Shown here: piece by piece, positions 1-7,343 of the stretch | Numbering within the stretch: the first letter of the stretch is position 1 | How the letters are laid out: each line of letters starts with the position of its first letter | From: Shouchella clausii | Lineage (GTDB): Bacteria; Bacillota; Bacilli; Bacillales; Bacillaceae_D | Direction: 5' to 3' | NCBI RefSeq assembly: GCF_002250115.1 | Contig: NZ_CP019985.1 | Span: 2,542,001-2,606,000 of the forward strand | Length of the DNA stretch: 64,000 nt | Made by a program: the position numbers and the translations under genes | The notes under the pieces: model-generated | Databases searched by the model: none | The model's input: the letters and a program-made list of their open reading frames with translations, nothing else | Told to the model about the DNA's origin: nothing

Positions 1-684
1 GCACTTGTAACAGGCCCTGGGACAGAGCCGCCGTTAGTCAGGCTTGTTTTTTCCTGTAGTTCCGGCCGGCTGCTCCGCGAGCTTTATAGGCAAGGGGATG
101 TGATTCGCTATGAGCATGTGGCCCGCTCTTGGCCGTTGCAAGATTACCAAACGGTCTACGCTAGCATTCCTGGTTCGGTCGAAATGCCTTCTGCTGGACG
201 GGCATTTACGTGGCGCATGCTTGCCAATTTACAAAAACACGGCATTCGCCTTGCTTTTGTAACCCTTCATGCCGGTTTAAGCTATTATGGCGACGACAAA
301 TGGCCAAATCCAGCGCTCCATCCGGAAGCATTCTCGATTGAAGACGAGCAGGCGGCAATCATAAACGACGCCAAAGCGAATGGAGGACGGGTGATCGCTG
401 TTGGAACGACAGTCGTCCGTGCTCTAGAAACAGCAAGCGATGGCAATACTATCATCCCGCAAGCTGGGGTAACGTCACTCTATCTTTCCCGTACAAGCAA
501 GCTGACCGCCGTCGATGGGTTGTTGACAGGTTTTCACGAACAAGAAGCGAGTCATATTGATTTGTTGCAAACTTTTGCTGGTGAAGAAGGGGTAAAAGCT
601 ATTTACAAGGAAGCGGTTGCAAAGTGTTATTTGTGGCATGAGTTCGGCGATATGAATTTAATAATGAAGCAGGCGCGGTCGTGA
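1..684 (+). CDS. QueA-family S-adenosylmethionine:tRNA ribosyltransferase-isomerase-like protein (5' end outside window)
   Basis: The reading frame is open from base 1, so the gene starts outside the window; 227 C-terminal codons are present. The sequence follows the QueA fold: a GSVEMPSAGRAFT segment corresponds to the GS-x-APTAGLHFT region of QueA, then TLHAGL, and a GGRVIAVGTTVVRALETA block near the C-terminus that is close to the QueA consensus. QueA transfers the ribosyl part of SAM to 7-aminomethyl-7-deazaguanine in tRNA (queuosine pathway). The PTAGLHF region is clearly altered here, so this may be a divergent paralogue rather than the housekeeping queA. The last four bases overlap the next gene (GTGA). 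Family membership is well supported; activity is not. Confidence 0.85.
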   Translation, partial: ALVTGPGTEPPLVRLVFSCSSGRLLRELYRQGDVIRYEHVARSWPLQDYQTVYASIPGSVEMPSAGRAFTWRMLANLQKHGIRLAFVTLHAGLSYYGDDKWPNPALHPEAFSIEDEQAAIINDAKANGGRVIAVGTTVVRALETASDGNTIIPQAGVTSLYLSRTSKLTAVDGLLTGFHEQEASHIDLLQTFAGEEGVKAIYKEAVAKCYLWHEFGDMNLIMKQARS

Positions 685-1043
685 AAATCCATCATTTAGG
701 CTTGGCTGTCGCTGATTTACAGGCAGCCTGGCCTTATTATGTAGCAACGCTAGGCTTCAGGTGGGAATGGTGTATAAGCACGGGCGAGGAGCGCTTTGCC
801 TTTTTCCGAAAAGGACCGTTCACACTGGAACTCGTGGAAACAGAACTGGAAGGGCAAACGCTCCATCTCGCTTTTTCTTTAGCCGATCATGAAGTGTTTG
901 CTGTGCTGAAAAATATCAAAAAACGCGGCTTTACGCTTACCGATCGGTTTCCACTTAACCGAGACGAACAGTCGCTTTATTTTGTCCATCCAAATGGAGA
1001 AGAAGTAGAGTTTATTATTCATCCAAAAATGAAATGGGCTTAG
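681..1043 (+). CDS. VOC (glyoxalase/bleomycin-resistance fold) family protein
   Basis: 120 residues with a GTG start inside the stop of the QueA-like gene, so the two are probably translationally coupled. The N-terminus KIHHLGLAVADLQAA and the second-half segment YFVHPNGEEVEFI are the usual start and end of a single VOC beta-alpha-beta-beta-beta unit; the first His and the late Glu are the positions that bind metal in glyoxalase I-type enzymes. The substrate cannot be inferred. The 3' end overlaps the convergent response-regulator gene by 29 bases. Confidence 0.8.
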   Translation: MKIHHLGLAVADLQAAWPYYVATLGFRWEWCISTGEERFAFFRKGPFTLELVETELEGQTLHLAFSLADHEVFAVLKNIKKRGFTLTDRFPLNRDEQSLYFVHPNGEEVEFIIHPKMKWA

Positions 1044-1671
1044 CAATCCCTGCTTGAATTGCAAACAACGCAGCTTGCGTCCGATCATGAAGCTCCAATT
1101 TGCCAAGGAGATTGGAAACATGGGTCTTTACTGTTTTCTCGGAAATAAACAGCGCGGCTGCGATTTCTTTATTGCTCTTGCCAGTGCTGATTTCTTTCAG
1201 CACGTCGACTTCCCTGTCCGTCAAACGGTTCACTTTGTCGGCGACAGAATTGGCCGGGCGCGCCACATGGGTGAGTACATGCTTCATAATCCGCGGGTCA
1301 AGGGGAAGTTCCCCGCTATTAGCGGCCTGAATCGTTTGGATCAACACGTCAGGTTCAACATCTTTTAGCTGATAGCCGCAGGCTCCTGCTTGCAGCGCTT
1401 GAATCACAAAGTCCTTTTCTCCATAGCCTGACAGCATAAAGACTTTGGCCTGTGGATGATCACGCAAAATCGCTTGTGTCGCCTGAATGCCGTCCATGAC
1501 TGGCATGTCAATGTCCATCAATAGAATATCGGGGCGATGGCGCTTATACAATGCGATTGCTTCGGCGCCATTGCTCGCTTCAGCGACAATCTCAATGTCG
1601 GGATGGGCTTCTAAAAAATAGGCCAGCCCTTTGCGGACCACGTGGTGGTCGTCAGCTAATAAAATTCTCAT
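1015..1671 (-). CDS. NarL/FixJ-type response regulator
   Basis: 218 residues. The N-terminal receiver domain has the acidic pair (ADDHH), the phospho-accepting Asp in LLMDIDMPVMDG and the usual Thr/Ser and Lys region further on. The C-terminal LuxR-type HTH reads LTDREVDVLKEISTGKSNKEIA and continues with KTVKTHVSNLLGKL. It is the DNA-binding partner of the upstream GAF kinase, with which it shares an ATGA stop/start overlap. The pair resembles B. subtilis YhcY/YhcZ in architecture. Targets are unknown; the 79-residue membrane protein divergently placed next to the kinase is a possible one (inference). Confidence 0.92.
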   Translation of the reverse strand: MRILLADDHHVVRKGLAYFLEAHPDIEIVAEASNGAEAIALYKRHRPDILLMDIDMPVMDGIQATQAILRDHPQAKVFMLSGYGEKDFVIQALQAGACGYQLKDVEPDVLIQTIQAANSGELPLDPRIMKHVLTHVARPANSVADKVNRLTDREVDVLKEISTGKSNKEIAAALFISEKTVKTHVSNLLGKLELHDRTQAALFAIQAGIAKPISFLDE

Positions 1672-2780
1672 TCCATTTCCCCCCTTTTATCAGGAAAGCG
1701 AATTTCCCACGTCGTTCCACTCCCTGGTGCTGCAAGCAATAACGCCTGCCCGCCTAGTTCTTTTGCCCGTTTGCGGATCGAATCAAGCCCTTGTCTACGG
1801 CTAACGTGGTTTGTTTCAAAGCCTTCGCCTTGATCAGAAATCGTTAAAAGCCATTCTCCTTGTGCTTTTGTCAAAGAAATCGTTGCTTCTTTCACGCCAG
1901 CGTGTTTTTTACAATTGTTTAATGCTTCTTGGATGATTCGGTAAGTAGCTAACTCTGTTTTTGCTGGCCAGTCAATCTCAGTAGGAAGGAGGAGGCACAC
2001 GGAAATGCCGATTAAGCGGCTGTATTGTTCAACTGCCTGTGCCAGTCCAGCCTCTAATTCCTCTCCTGAATGGCCTCGTATAATGGCTCGTAGTTCACCT
2101 AATGCTGCGCTTACCAATTTGGAAACGTCCGTCATTTTCTCTTTCATTTCCCCATCTTTTGTCCGGATAGCCATCCCTTGCAACGTCATGTTTACGGAAA
2201 AAAGCAATTGGTTGACTGAATCATGGAGATCCTGGGATAGCCGTTGCCGTTCATTTAATTCAGCCTGTTCTGCTTCAAAGGCAACAAGCTCAACACGTTT
2301 GATCGCTGTTCCAATTTGCAAAGCAATGAGTTCTAACAACTCCAGTTCATCTTGTGCATAATGGTGTTTTTGGGGATGGGCAACGTTTAAGATGCCAAGG
2401 GGCTCCTCCCCTGCGTAGATGGGAACCGTAGCGTGATGGGTAATGCCATTTGTGTCGCCCCAGCCTCGTTCAATCGCCCGTTCTAAACGTTGGCATTCAA
2501 TCATATTAACAGCTCGTTCCAATGTCCCATGAAGGAATTGGTTTTTGCACCAGCAACCGCCGTCTTTAAGCGGGGCGCCATTTTTTCGCGAAAGTCCTGG
2601 AGGAATGCCGCTTGCAGCATAAAGGGTATGGTTTCCCATTTGGTCAATTAAAAAAATCCAGCCGCTCGAAAAATCGAGCTCCGCAAGCAATGTGCGCAAC
2701 ACGTTGTCAAGCATACGTTTCAAGTCATTCTCGGCATTTAACGTCTGGGAAATTTGCTTAAGCGTGTGGAGATGGCTCAT
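1668..2780 (-). CDS. Soluble GAF-domain sensor histidine kinase
   Basis: About 370 residues from an ATG at 2780 preceded by AAAGGAG eight bases upstream; upstream in-frame starts lack an SD. There is no membrane segment. Order: GAF domain (about 10-150) containing a CWC pair followed about 20 residues later by another Cys (GGCWCKNQF, then MIECQRLE), HisKA_3 dimerisation helix with the phospho-His in RLSQDLHDSVNQLLFS, then a HATPase_c domain with N box EALNNCKKHA and G boxes. It should phosphorylate the response regulator whose start overlaps its stop. Conserved GAF cysteines suggest redox, metal or gas sensing, but the ligand is not known from sequence. Confidence 0.9.
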   Translation of the reverse strand: MSHLHTLKQISQTLNAENDLKRMLDNVLRTLLAELDFSSGWIFLIDQMGNHTLYAASGIPPGLSRKNGAPLKDGGCWCKNQFLHGTLERAVNMIECQRLERAIERGWGDTNGITHHATVPIYAGEEPLGILNVAHPQKHHYAQDELELLELIALQIGTAIKRVELVAFEAEQAELNERQRLSQDLHDSVNQLLFSVNMTLQGMAIRTKDGEMKEKMTDVSKLVSAALGELRAIIRGHSGEELEAGLAQAVEQYSRLIGISVCLLLPTEIDWPAKTELATYRIIQEALNNCKKHAGVKEATISLTKAQGEWLLTISDQGEGFETNHVSRRQGLDSIRKRAKELGGQALLLAAPGSGTTWEIRFPDKRGEME

Positions 2781-2928
2781 TATATAAACTCCTTTTGATG
2801 AAAAAGGTACAGTGTAAATTTCTCTTTCTAGTTTAGCATAGGAGTTCTTTGCCGTGCTTTTGTAATGTTTAAACAAACGGCAAACGTGAAATAGCAAGGT
2901 AACACCTTAGTTAGGAAAGGAAACGAAC

Positions 2929-3168
2929 ATGAAACGACACACATTGTTGATTATTGCTGGATTTTTGCTTTTTGGGGCTCTTGTTGGCGGCGGAGCAGGC
3001 GCCGGTTTACGCTACCTATTCCACTACTTTTGGGCCGATGGTCAGTTGCGAGGAGGCGATTTATGGGTAGCGGCAGCGATTGCTGCTGTACCTGGAATGG
3101 TGGCCAGCGTCTATTGGGGTTATTTTTACCGCAAAAAAGAACGGAACGAAACCAAGCATTTGCATTAA
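2929..3168 (+). CDS. Small two-helix membrane protein of unknown function
   Basis: 79 residues from an ATG with a GGAAAGGA site seven bases upstream. Two hydrophobic helices are visible (about 5-30, Gly-rich GALVGGGAGAGL, and about 46-66), followed by a positively charged tail (YRKKERNETKHLH). It is divergent from the kinase/regulator pair across a short intergenic region. I do not recognise the family. Confidence 0.7.
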   Translation: MKRHTLLIIAGFLLFGALVGGGAGAGLRYLFHYFWADGQLRGGDLWVAAAIAAVPGMVASVYWGYFYRKKERNETKHLH

Positions 3169-3231
3169 TGTGGAACTCAACAACAAAACGTAAACGATTT
3201 GTAAAGACTCTGTGTGAAAGCATGGATTCTA

Positions 3232-3260
3232 TTGCAGACAACACAAGGATATCGTATAGT
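3232..3260 (+). promoter_or_regulatory. SigmaA-type promoter of the riboswitch transcript
   Basis: TTGCAG (3232-3237), a 17-base spacer and TATAGT (3255-3260). Transcription would start near 3267, just ahead of the yybP-ykoY aptamer. Confidence 0.75.
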
Positions 3261-3283
3261 TAAACAAAATCTATAGGAAATTC

Positions 3284-3408
3284 CCAAAGGGGAGTAGCAT
3301 AAAAGCAGCTGTCGTCATTACAGGAGCAATCCTCGGCACTGCTGGCAGCACAGGCTTCATGCGCTGCTTGCGAGACCTTTGTCCATGCTGTGGGCAAAGG
3401 TCTTTTTT
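3284..3408 (+). ncRNA. yybP-ykoY manganese-sensing riboswitch with intrinsic terminator
   Basis: The conserved 5' block CAAAGGGGAGTAGC (from about 3285), the internal GTCGTCATTA block (3312 onward), a CTGGCA-type segment and the 3' block GAGACCTTTG (3372-3381) are the hallmark motifs of the yybP-ykoY leader (Rfam RF00080), a Mn2+ sensor. The 5' CAAAGG can pair with CCTTTG to form P1. The same AGACCTTTG also pairs with CAAAGGTCT at 3395-3403, followed by a T run, giving a terminator that excludes P1. This is the known ON-switch layout: Mn2+ binding favours P1 and read-through. The downstream genes are a 40-residue basic protein and a kinase-like protein, not the usual TerC/MntP-type exporter. 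Confidence 0.9.
3373..3408 (+). terminator. Expression-platform terminator of the riboswitch
   Basis: AGACCTTTG (3373-3381) and CAAAGGTCT (3395-3403) form a nine-base-pair stem, with an inner CCA/TGG extension, followed by six T. Its left arm is shared with P1 of the aptamer. Confidence 0.9.
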
Positions 3409-3459
3409 GTGTGCTTTTGCCTGCGGCGGCCACTAGAAAACATAAGGGAGAGATCGGTT

Positions 3460-3582
3460 ATGTCGAAAATAACAAAGCTACTAAAATCGAAAGCTGTACG
3501 GGAAGGGGTCAAACAAGCACAAAAACATCTCTTGCCGGTTGTTAAAAAAGAGTTGGCAAAGCGAATGTCAAAAAAGCGATGA
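3460..3582 (+). CDS. Small basic protein, 40 residues, unknown function
   Basis: Starts at an ATG nine bases after AAGGGAG. The product is strongly basic (a lysine/arginine-rich helix ending in KRMSKKR) with no membrane segment. It is the first gene after the Mn2+ riboswitch terminator and overlaps the kinase-like gene by four bases (ATGA), so both should be co-expressed. A longer in-frame start at 3379 lies inside the terminator and has no SD. Function unknown. Confidence 0.6.
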   Translation: MSKITKLLKSKAVREGVKQAQKHLLPVVKKELAKRMSKKR

Positions 3583-4211
3583 ATGCGGAGACGTCTACAA
3601 TCTATAGAGATGAATTGGCCCACATTGTATTTGTAAGAAAAGGTAGGAATATAGCACTAAAAAACACTCCTGCGAATTGGGAACTAATCGGCAAGGGCAG
3701 GAGTGCATACGTTTTTAAAATAATAGGGGAACAGCGGGCGATCAAAGTGTTCTATCCGCCGTTCGAGCATTTGGCGATGGAAGAGGCACGCAACTATGAG
3801 AAAGTAGCGGGTATTTCGTTTTTTCCTCGCCTTTACGAAGCAGGTGAAGGATACTTAGTGATGGATTTCATTAGTGGAAAAACGTTTTTTGACTGCTTAG
3901 CAGAAGGTGTGGCGATTACGAAGGACCATGTTGCCCAAGTCGACAAAGCCCTTGAATTGGCAAGAAGGGCCGGCTTAAATCCGTCTGACATCCACTTGCA
4001 TAATTTGCTGCTGACAGAAACAGGCACTGTCCGCTTAATTGATATTGCTCGTTTTTCTCAAAAAAAGCAATGCACACAATGGCAAGACTTAAAAAGAGGT
4101 TATGAGCGCCATTATGGACAACGTTATTTTCCGAAACGAGTGCCAAAGTGGTTGATGATGATTGTCGCCTATTTCTATCAGTTGCGAAAACGTTGGAACG
4201 GCAAACAGTAA
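3579..4211 (+). CDS. Protein kinase-fold protein (YrzF-like Ser/Thr kinase family)
   Basis: 210 residues. A glycine-rich loop (LIGKGRSAYVFKI), the ATP-binding Lys (RAIKVFYP), a hinge region (GYLVMDFISG), a catalytic loop with D-x4-N spacing (PSDIHLHNLL) and a metal-binding Asp (RLIDIARF) are all in kinase order. HRD and DFG are degenerate, as in the small Bacillus YrzF-type and lipopolysaccharide-kinase-like families. The C-terminus is basic and aromatic. It is coupled to the 40-residue gene and sits in the transcription unit read out of the Mn2+ riboswitch. Substrate unknown. Confidence 0.8.
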   Translation: MNAETSTIYRDELAHIVFVRKGRNIALKNTPANWELIGKGRSAYVFKIIGEQRAIKVFYPPFEHLAMEEARNYEKVAGISFFPRLYEAGEGYLVMDFISGKTFFDCLAEGVAITKDHVAQVDKALELARRAGLNPSDIHLHNLLLTETGTVRLIDIARFSQKKQCTQWQDLKRGYERHYGQRYFPKRVPKWLMMIVAYFYQLRKRWNGKQ

Positions 4212-4243
4212 GCTAGTCCGAAAAAAGCAATGCCATTGTCCGT

Positions 4244-4753
4244 CTAGTGATTTCTCTGTTCTTTTAATTGGGCAATATCAGGGGAACCGAGGGCGCGGTT
4301 CCAGTCAACGAGCTCGATCTTTTCTCGGTTTAACGTCTGATGAATCGCTTCTGCCAATGTGGTCTTGGCCAAGCTAGCCATGTATTGTTCTTGCGCTTCC
4401 AGAAAAATGGCTTCAAGCCGTTTTGAACCGGCTTCTGCTGCTGGAATCTCAGGGAAAACATATTGGATTAAGCCTTCCGTCTGGAAGAACGGGCTTGTTC
4501 CTTCAATGGCTTCAAGAATATCAAGCATGGTGATTGCTTCAGGCGATTTGGCAAGGGCAAAGCCACCGCTATTGCCAGGCACGCTCGTAATGAGCTTGCT
4601 GATGACAAGTTTGCGCATAATTTTCTTTAAATAAGAAGGAGAAACGCGGAGACGGGCGGAAATAGTATCGCTTTTGACATGTTGCTGCCCCGTTTGCGTT
4701 GCTAAAATGACAAGGATGCAAACAGCTTGTTCAACCCCGCTTTTAATTTTCAT
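4244..4753 (-). CDS. Rrf2-family transcriptional regulator, cysteine-poor type
   Basis: 169 residues. The N-terminal winged helix has the Rrf2 pattern (SGVEQAVCILVIL, then SDTISARLRVSPSYLKKIMRKL and a PGNSGGFALAKSPEAITMLDIL wing). The three clustered cysteines that bind Fe-S in IscR/NsrR are absent; only Cys12 is present, so this is a YwnA-like member sensing something else. It is divergent from the MBL hydrolase gene. Start ATG at 4753 has AAAGGTG eight bases upstream, overlapping an inverted repeat that could be its own operator. Confidence 0.88.
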   Translation of the reverse strand: MKIKSGVEQAVCILVILATQTGQQHVKSDTISARLRVSPSYLKKIMRKLVISKLITSVPGNSGGFALAKSPEAITMLDILEAIEGTSPFFQTEGLIQYVFPEIPAAEAGSKRLEAIFLEAQEQYMASLAKTTLAEAIHQTLNREKIELVDWNRALGSPDIAQLKEQRNH

Positions 4754-4763
4754 TCACTTGCAC

Positions 4764-4782
4764 ACCTTTCTATATAAAAGGT
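4764..4782. promoter_or_regulatory. Inverted repeat in the Rrf2/MBL divergent region, possible Rrf2 operator
   Basis: ACCTTT (4764-4769) and AAAGGT (4777-4782) are separated by seven A/T-rich bases and overlap the SD of the Rrf2 gene. Location suggests autoregulation; there is no direct evidence. Confidence 0.35.
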
Positions 4783-4882
4783 TGTTCGTTTTCCACTATA
4801 CGGCTAGTTGGTGAGAAAATGCAATCCTGTTTTTAGAAGGGCAAGTTATGGTATTTTATTAGAAAGAAAGGAAGGTGCATTC

Positions 4883-5611
4883 GTGTTTACTTTTATTGGT
4901 TGTGGCAGCGCGTTTCATACAAAACTAGGCAATAACGGCATCATGGCAAAAGAGAGTGGCCAGCTTTTTTTGATTGATTGCGGCAGCTCTACGTTTCATC
5001 GTTTGCAATCGTTTCATGTATTAGACGGGGTTAAGACGATACACGTCGCCATGACCCACACTCACCCTGACCATATAGGTTCTCTTGGCGATTTGATTTT
5101 TTACTCCTATTTTAAAATGGAACCAGCATTTCAAGCAAAAGTAACAGTGCTAGCGCCTAAAGCATTGCTGCCAGCGATAAAGGCAGTGTTGAAAGGAAAT
5201 GGAGTAGACGATACCCATGTCTTTTGGCAAGAAATAAAAGATGCCTATATGTACGAAGGCTGCGGCGGGATCGAGCTTGTACCTGTACAAGTGCAGCATG
5301 CTGAAAATCTGCTTTGCTTTGGCTACGAAATCAACACGAAAGGCAACCATATTTACTATAGCGGCGATGCCAATGCAATCAGCGCCGACGTGTTGCAAAA
5401 ATTAAAAGCAGGACGTTATGACGTCTTTTACCAAGACACATGCACGGCGGATTATCCAGGAAATGTCCACTTGTCCTTACGTAAGCTGATCGAACTTGTC
5501 CCTGAAGAGAATCGGTCTGTTGTGTGCTGCATGCATGTAGATGAGGAATTCGATTTAGCCTATGCAAAAAAACAAGGATTTCAAACGGCAACCGATTATT
5601 TGATTTCGTGA
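4883..5611 (+). CDS. MBL-fold metallo-hydrolase
   Basis: 242 residues from a GTG with AAAGGAAGG seven bases upstream; the longer frame from 4808 has no SD. The zinc signature H-x-H-x-D-H appears as THTHPDHIGS, with a later YYSGDANA segment (metal-bridging Asp) and CCMHVDEE near the C-terminus. The fold and length resemble the RNase Z/arylsulfatase-like branch of MBL proteins, but no substrate can be given. It is divergent from the Rrf2 regulator, which may control it. Confidence 0.85.
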   Translation: MFTFIGCGSAFHTKLGNNGIMAKESGQLFLIDCGSSTFHRLQSFHVLDGVKTIHVAMTHTHPDHIGSLGDLIFYSYFKMEPAFQAKVTVLAPKALLPAIKAVLKGNGVDDTHVFWQEIKDAYMYEGCGGIELVPVQVQHAENLLCFGYEINTKGNHIYYSGDANAISADVLQKLKAGRYDVFYQDTCTADYPGNVHLSLRKLIELVPEENRSVVCCMHVDEEFDLAYAKKQGFQTATDYLIS

Positions 5612-5626
5612 TCGCGTTTTTGTTGA

Positions 5627-5656
5627 TTGACAACGTTTGCAATAAGCTCCTATACT
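5627..5656 (+). promoter_or_regulatory. SigmaA-type promoter of the aldolase gene
   Basis: TTGACA (5627-5632), an 18-base spacer and TATACT (5651-5656); start of transcription expected near 5663, about 35 bases ahead of the ATG. Confidence 0.75.
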
Positions 5657-5698
5657 AATGAAGATCCAAGTACAAAGACAACTGTGGAGGGTTTCCAT

Positions 5699-6334
5699 AT
5701 GAGTTTAGACAAGCTTTTGTCTTCTGGGGTAGTGGCTGTTATGAGAAAGCTGCCTGTTGAAGACATTGAAAACATTGCCAGTGCGCTCATTGAGGGTGGC
5801 ATTAGCGGTTTAGAAATTACGCTCGATTCAGACGATGCTTTAGGTGTGATCGAGCGCTTAAGCAAGCTCGTTGGCGATCGTGCTGTCGTCGGTGCCGGTA
5901 CAGTGCTAAGTTCAGAACAAGCTGAAGAGGCCATTGACGCTGGGGCTAAATTTGTATTTGCCCCTATTCTCGACAAAGGTACGATTGAAGTGGCGAAACG
6001 GCGGGAGACGATTGTCATTCCTGGCGTGTTTACGCCTACAGAAGCGTACCAGGCAGTAAAATGGGGCGCTGATGTCGTGAAGGTGTTTCCTGCTGATTGC
6101 GTTGGTCCTTCCTTTATCAAATCAGTAAAAGGGCCACTACCGATGGTGCGGATGATGCCGACAGGGGGCGTTGATTTAACCAACTTAGCCTCGTTTATAA
6201 AAGCGGGCGCAGTTGCAGTCGGTGCAGGAGGCTCTTTGCTCGACAAAAACATCATCGCTGCCCGCGATTGGCCGCGTTTGACGGAACTCGCTAAGCAATA
6301 TGTCGATTGTGCGCAAACGGCAAGGGGCAACTAA
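5699..6334 (+). CDS. KDPG/KHG aldolase (2-dehydro-3-deoxy-phosphogluconate aldolase family)
   Basis: 211 residues from an ATG preceded by GTGGAGG. Cleaves 2-keto-3-deoxy-6-phosphogluconate (or 4-hydroxy-2-oxoglutarate) to pyruvate and an aldehyde, the last step of Entner-Doudoroff-type routes. Visible active-site parts are the Glu of GLEITLDS, GAGTVLSSEQ, the Schiff-base Lys in VVKVFPAD and the phosphate-binding GGV/GAGGSLL segments. It is monocistronic, with its own promoter and terminator; no sugar kinase or dehydrogenase lies next to it, so its pathway here is not clear. Confidence 0.9.
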   Translation: MSLDKLLSSGVVAVMRKLPVEDIENIASALIEGGISGLEITLDSDDALGVIERLSKLVGDRAVVGAGTVLSSEQAEEAIDAGAKFVFAPILDKGTIEVAKRRETIVIPGVFTPTEAYQAVKWGADVVKVFPADCVGPSFIKSVKGPLPMVRMMPTGGVDLTNLASFIKAGAVAVGAGGSLLDKNIIAARDWPRLTELAKQYVDCAQTARGN

Positions 6335-6436
6335 AACAGCGATTGTCCCCATTAAGCAACGAAGCTTAATATTGAAAACAAGAGCAATGATTCATAGATA
6401 AAGGAATTTGTCCAAGACTGGCGGGAACCAATGATT

Positions 6437-6470
6437 AAGAGCGTCTAAAAAGATGCTCTTTTTTTGTTTT
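6437..6470 (+). terminator. Rho-independent terminator of the aldolase gene
   Basis: Ten-base-pair stem (AAGAGCGTCT with AGATGCTCTT, one G-T pair), loop AAAA, then a long T run. Confidence 0.9.
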
Positions 6471-6521
6471 TTACTATTTCTCTCAATGCTTGCCTGTGTG
6501 GGGAAAAATTGTTCACAAATG

Positions 6522-6584
6522 TGTAAAGATATGTTTACATTTTTACGCAAACGGGCATATCATAATATGTAAAGATATATTTAC
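6522..6584. promoter_or_regulatory. Two matching inverted repeats upstream of the XRE gene (likely autoregulatory operators)
   Basis: TGTAAAGATATGTTTACA (6522-6539) and GTAAAGATATATTTAC (6569-6584) are near-identical palindromes whose centres are 46 bases apart. They bracket the probable promoter of the HTH gene starting at 6604. Confidence 0.6.
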
Positions 6585-6603
6585 TTTTTTGAGGTGATGG
6601 GTA

Positions 6604-6810
6604 ATGGCAGTGGAAAACAAAATCCGAGCCATCCGAAAACAAAAAGGGATTACGCAAGTTCAAATGGCACAAGATTTACGTATCACCAGACAAACGATCA
6701 ATGCGATTGAAAAACATAAATACAATCCAAGTTTAGAACTTGCCCTTAAGTTGATCCATTATTTCGATGTCCCGATTGATGAGCTTTTTACATTAAAGGA
6801 GGATGAATAA
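6604..6810 (+). CDS. Small XRE-family HTH regulator
   Basis: 68 residues consisting almost only of a HTH_3 domain (IRAIRKQKGITQVQMAQDL, then ITRQTINAIEKHKYNPSLELALKL). This is the YgzD-like single-domain type usually paired with a small membrane protein, as here. The SD (GAGGTGATGG) is good. The paired palindromes just upstream are its probable binding sites. Confidence 0.9.
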   Translation: MAVENKIRAIRKQKGITQVQMAQDLRITRQTINAIEKHKYNPSLELALKLIHYFDVPIDELFTLKEDE

Positions 6811-6811
6811 C

Positions 6812-7199
6812 ATGACACGGCAAAAAGGTTTGGCATGGTTGCTTATTTTCGTTTCTTCTTTAGTAGGCGGGTTTTTAGCAATTTACTTCCTGAATGACGG
6901 ACATGAATATACGATGCTATTTGCCATCGCAGGCGGCGTTTTACTGGCGTTATCATTTACTTCATTAGTGTCCGTTCACGAAAAGACAAAAAAGTGCCAA
7001 CATCCGATGAACGCTCTGAATTTCTAGCAGAACGTTTTTTAGCAATCGCATTCATAGCGGTCTTGTTTATCAGTGCCCTATTATTGATTGGGCTCATGAT
7101 AATGGCTATACGTCCATTCAGGTGGGAACATTGTTAATTTATCTCATGCTCGTTTTCTTTGGATTAGGCATTGGTGTAGTTGTAGCCAAGAGGATCTAA
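6812..7199 (+). pseudogene. Frameshifted four-helix membrane protein (DUF2178-like), partner of the XRE gene
   Basis: Starts at ATG 6812 with AAAGGAGG nine bases upstream. The first frame encodes two membrane helices and then runs into a stop at 7025. Reading continues in another frame from about 6980 (RKDKKVPTSDERSEFLAERF, then a third helix), and in yet another frame from about 7095 (AHDNGYTSIQVGTLLIYLML to VVVAKRI, stop at 7197). Joined, these give a coherent protein of about 128 residues, so at least two frameshifts separate the pieces. They could be true mutations or sequencing errors. Confidence 0.75.
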
Positions 7200-7287
7200 G
7201 GAAACATTCGTAAAAGAGAGGATTTGTTATCAGTTTTTACAATCAAGGAACGTTTATCAAAAGGGGGAGAACGCGCCTTGTCAGGGA

Positions 7288-7329
7288 GAAAAAAGTAGAC
7301 AGTTGAGAAATTGAATTTCCCAACTGCCT
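7288..7329 (-). terminator. Terminator of the ytr-like ABC operon
   Basis: On the minus strand a long near-palindrome (GGCAGTTGGGAAATT pairing with AATTTCTCAACTGTC; 7297-7328) is followed by TTTTTT at 7294-7288. Confidence 0.8.
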
Positions 7330-7343
7330 AACGGTTTGTTGTG

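Noticed and set aside
3299-3436. A 45-codon ATA-started frame behind AAAGGGGAG
   Set aside because: The SD-like sequence and following bases are the conserved core of the yybP-ykoY riboswitch, and the frame runs through its terminator.
5650-6330. 226-codon minus-strand ORF
   Set aside because: It is the exact antisense of the KDPG aldolase gene, without SD or recognisable protein features.
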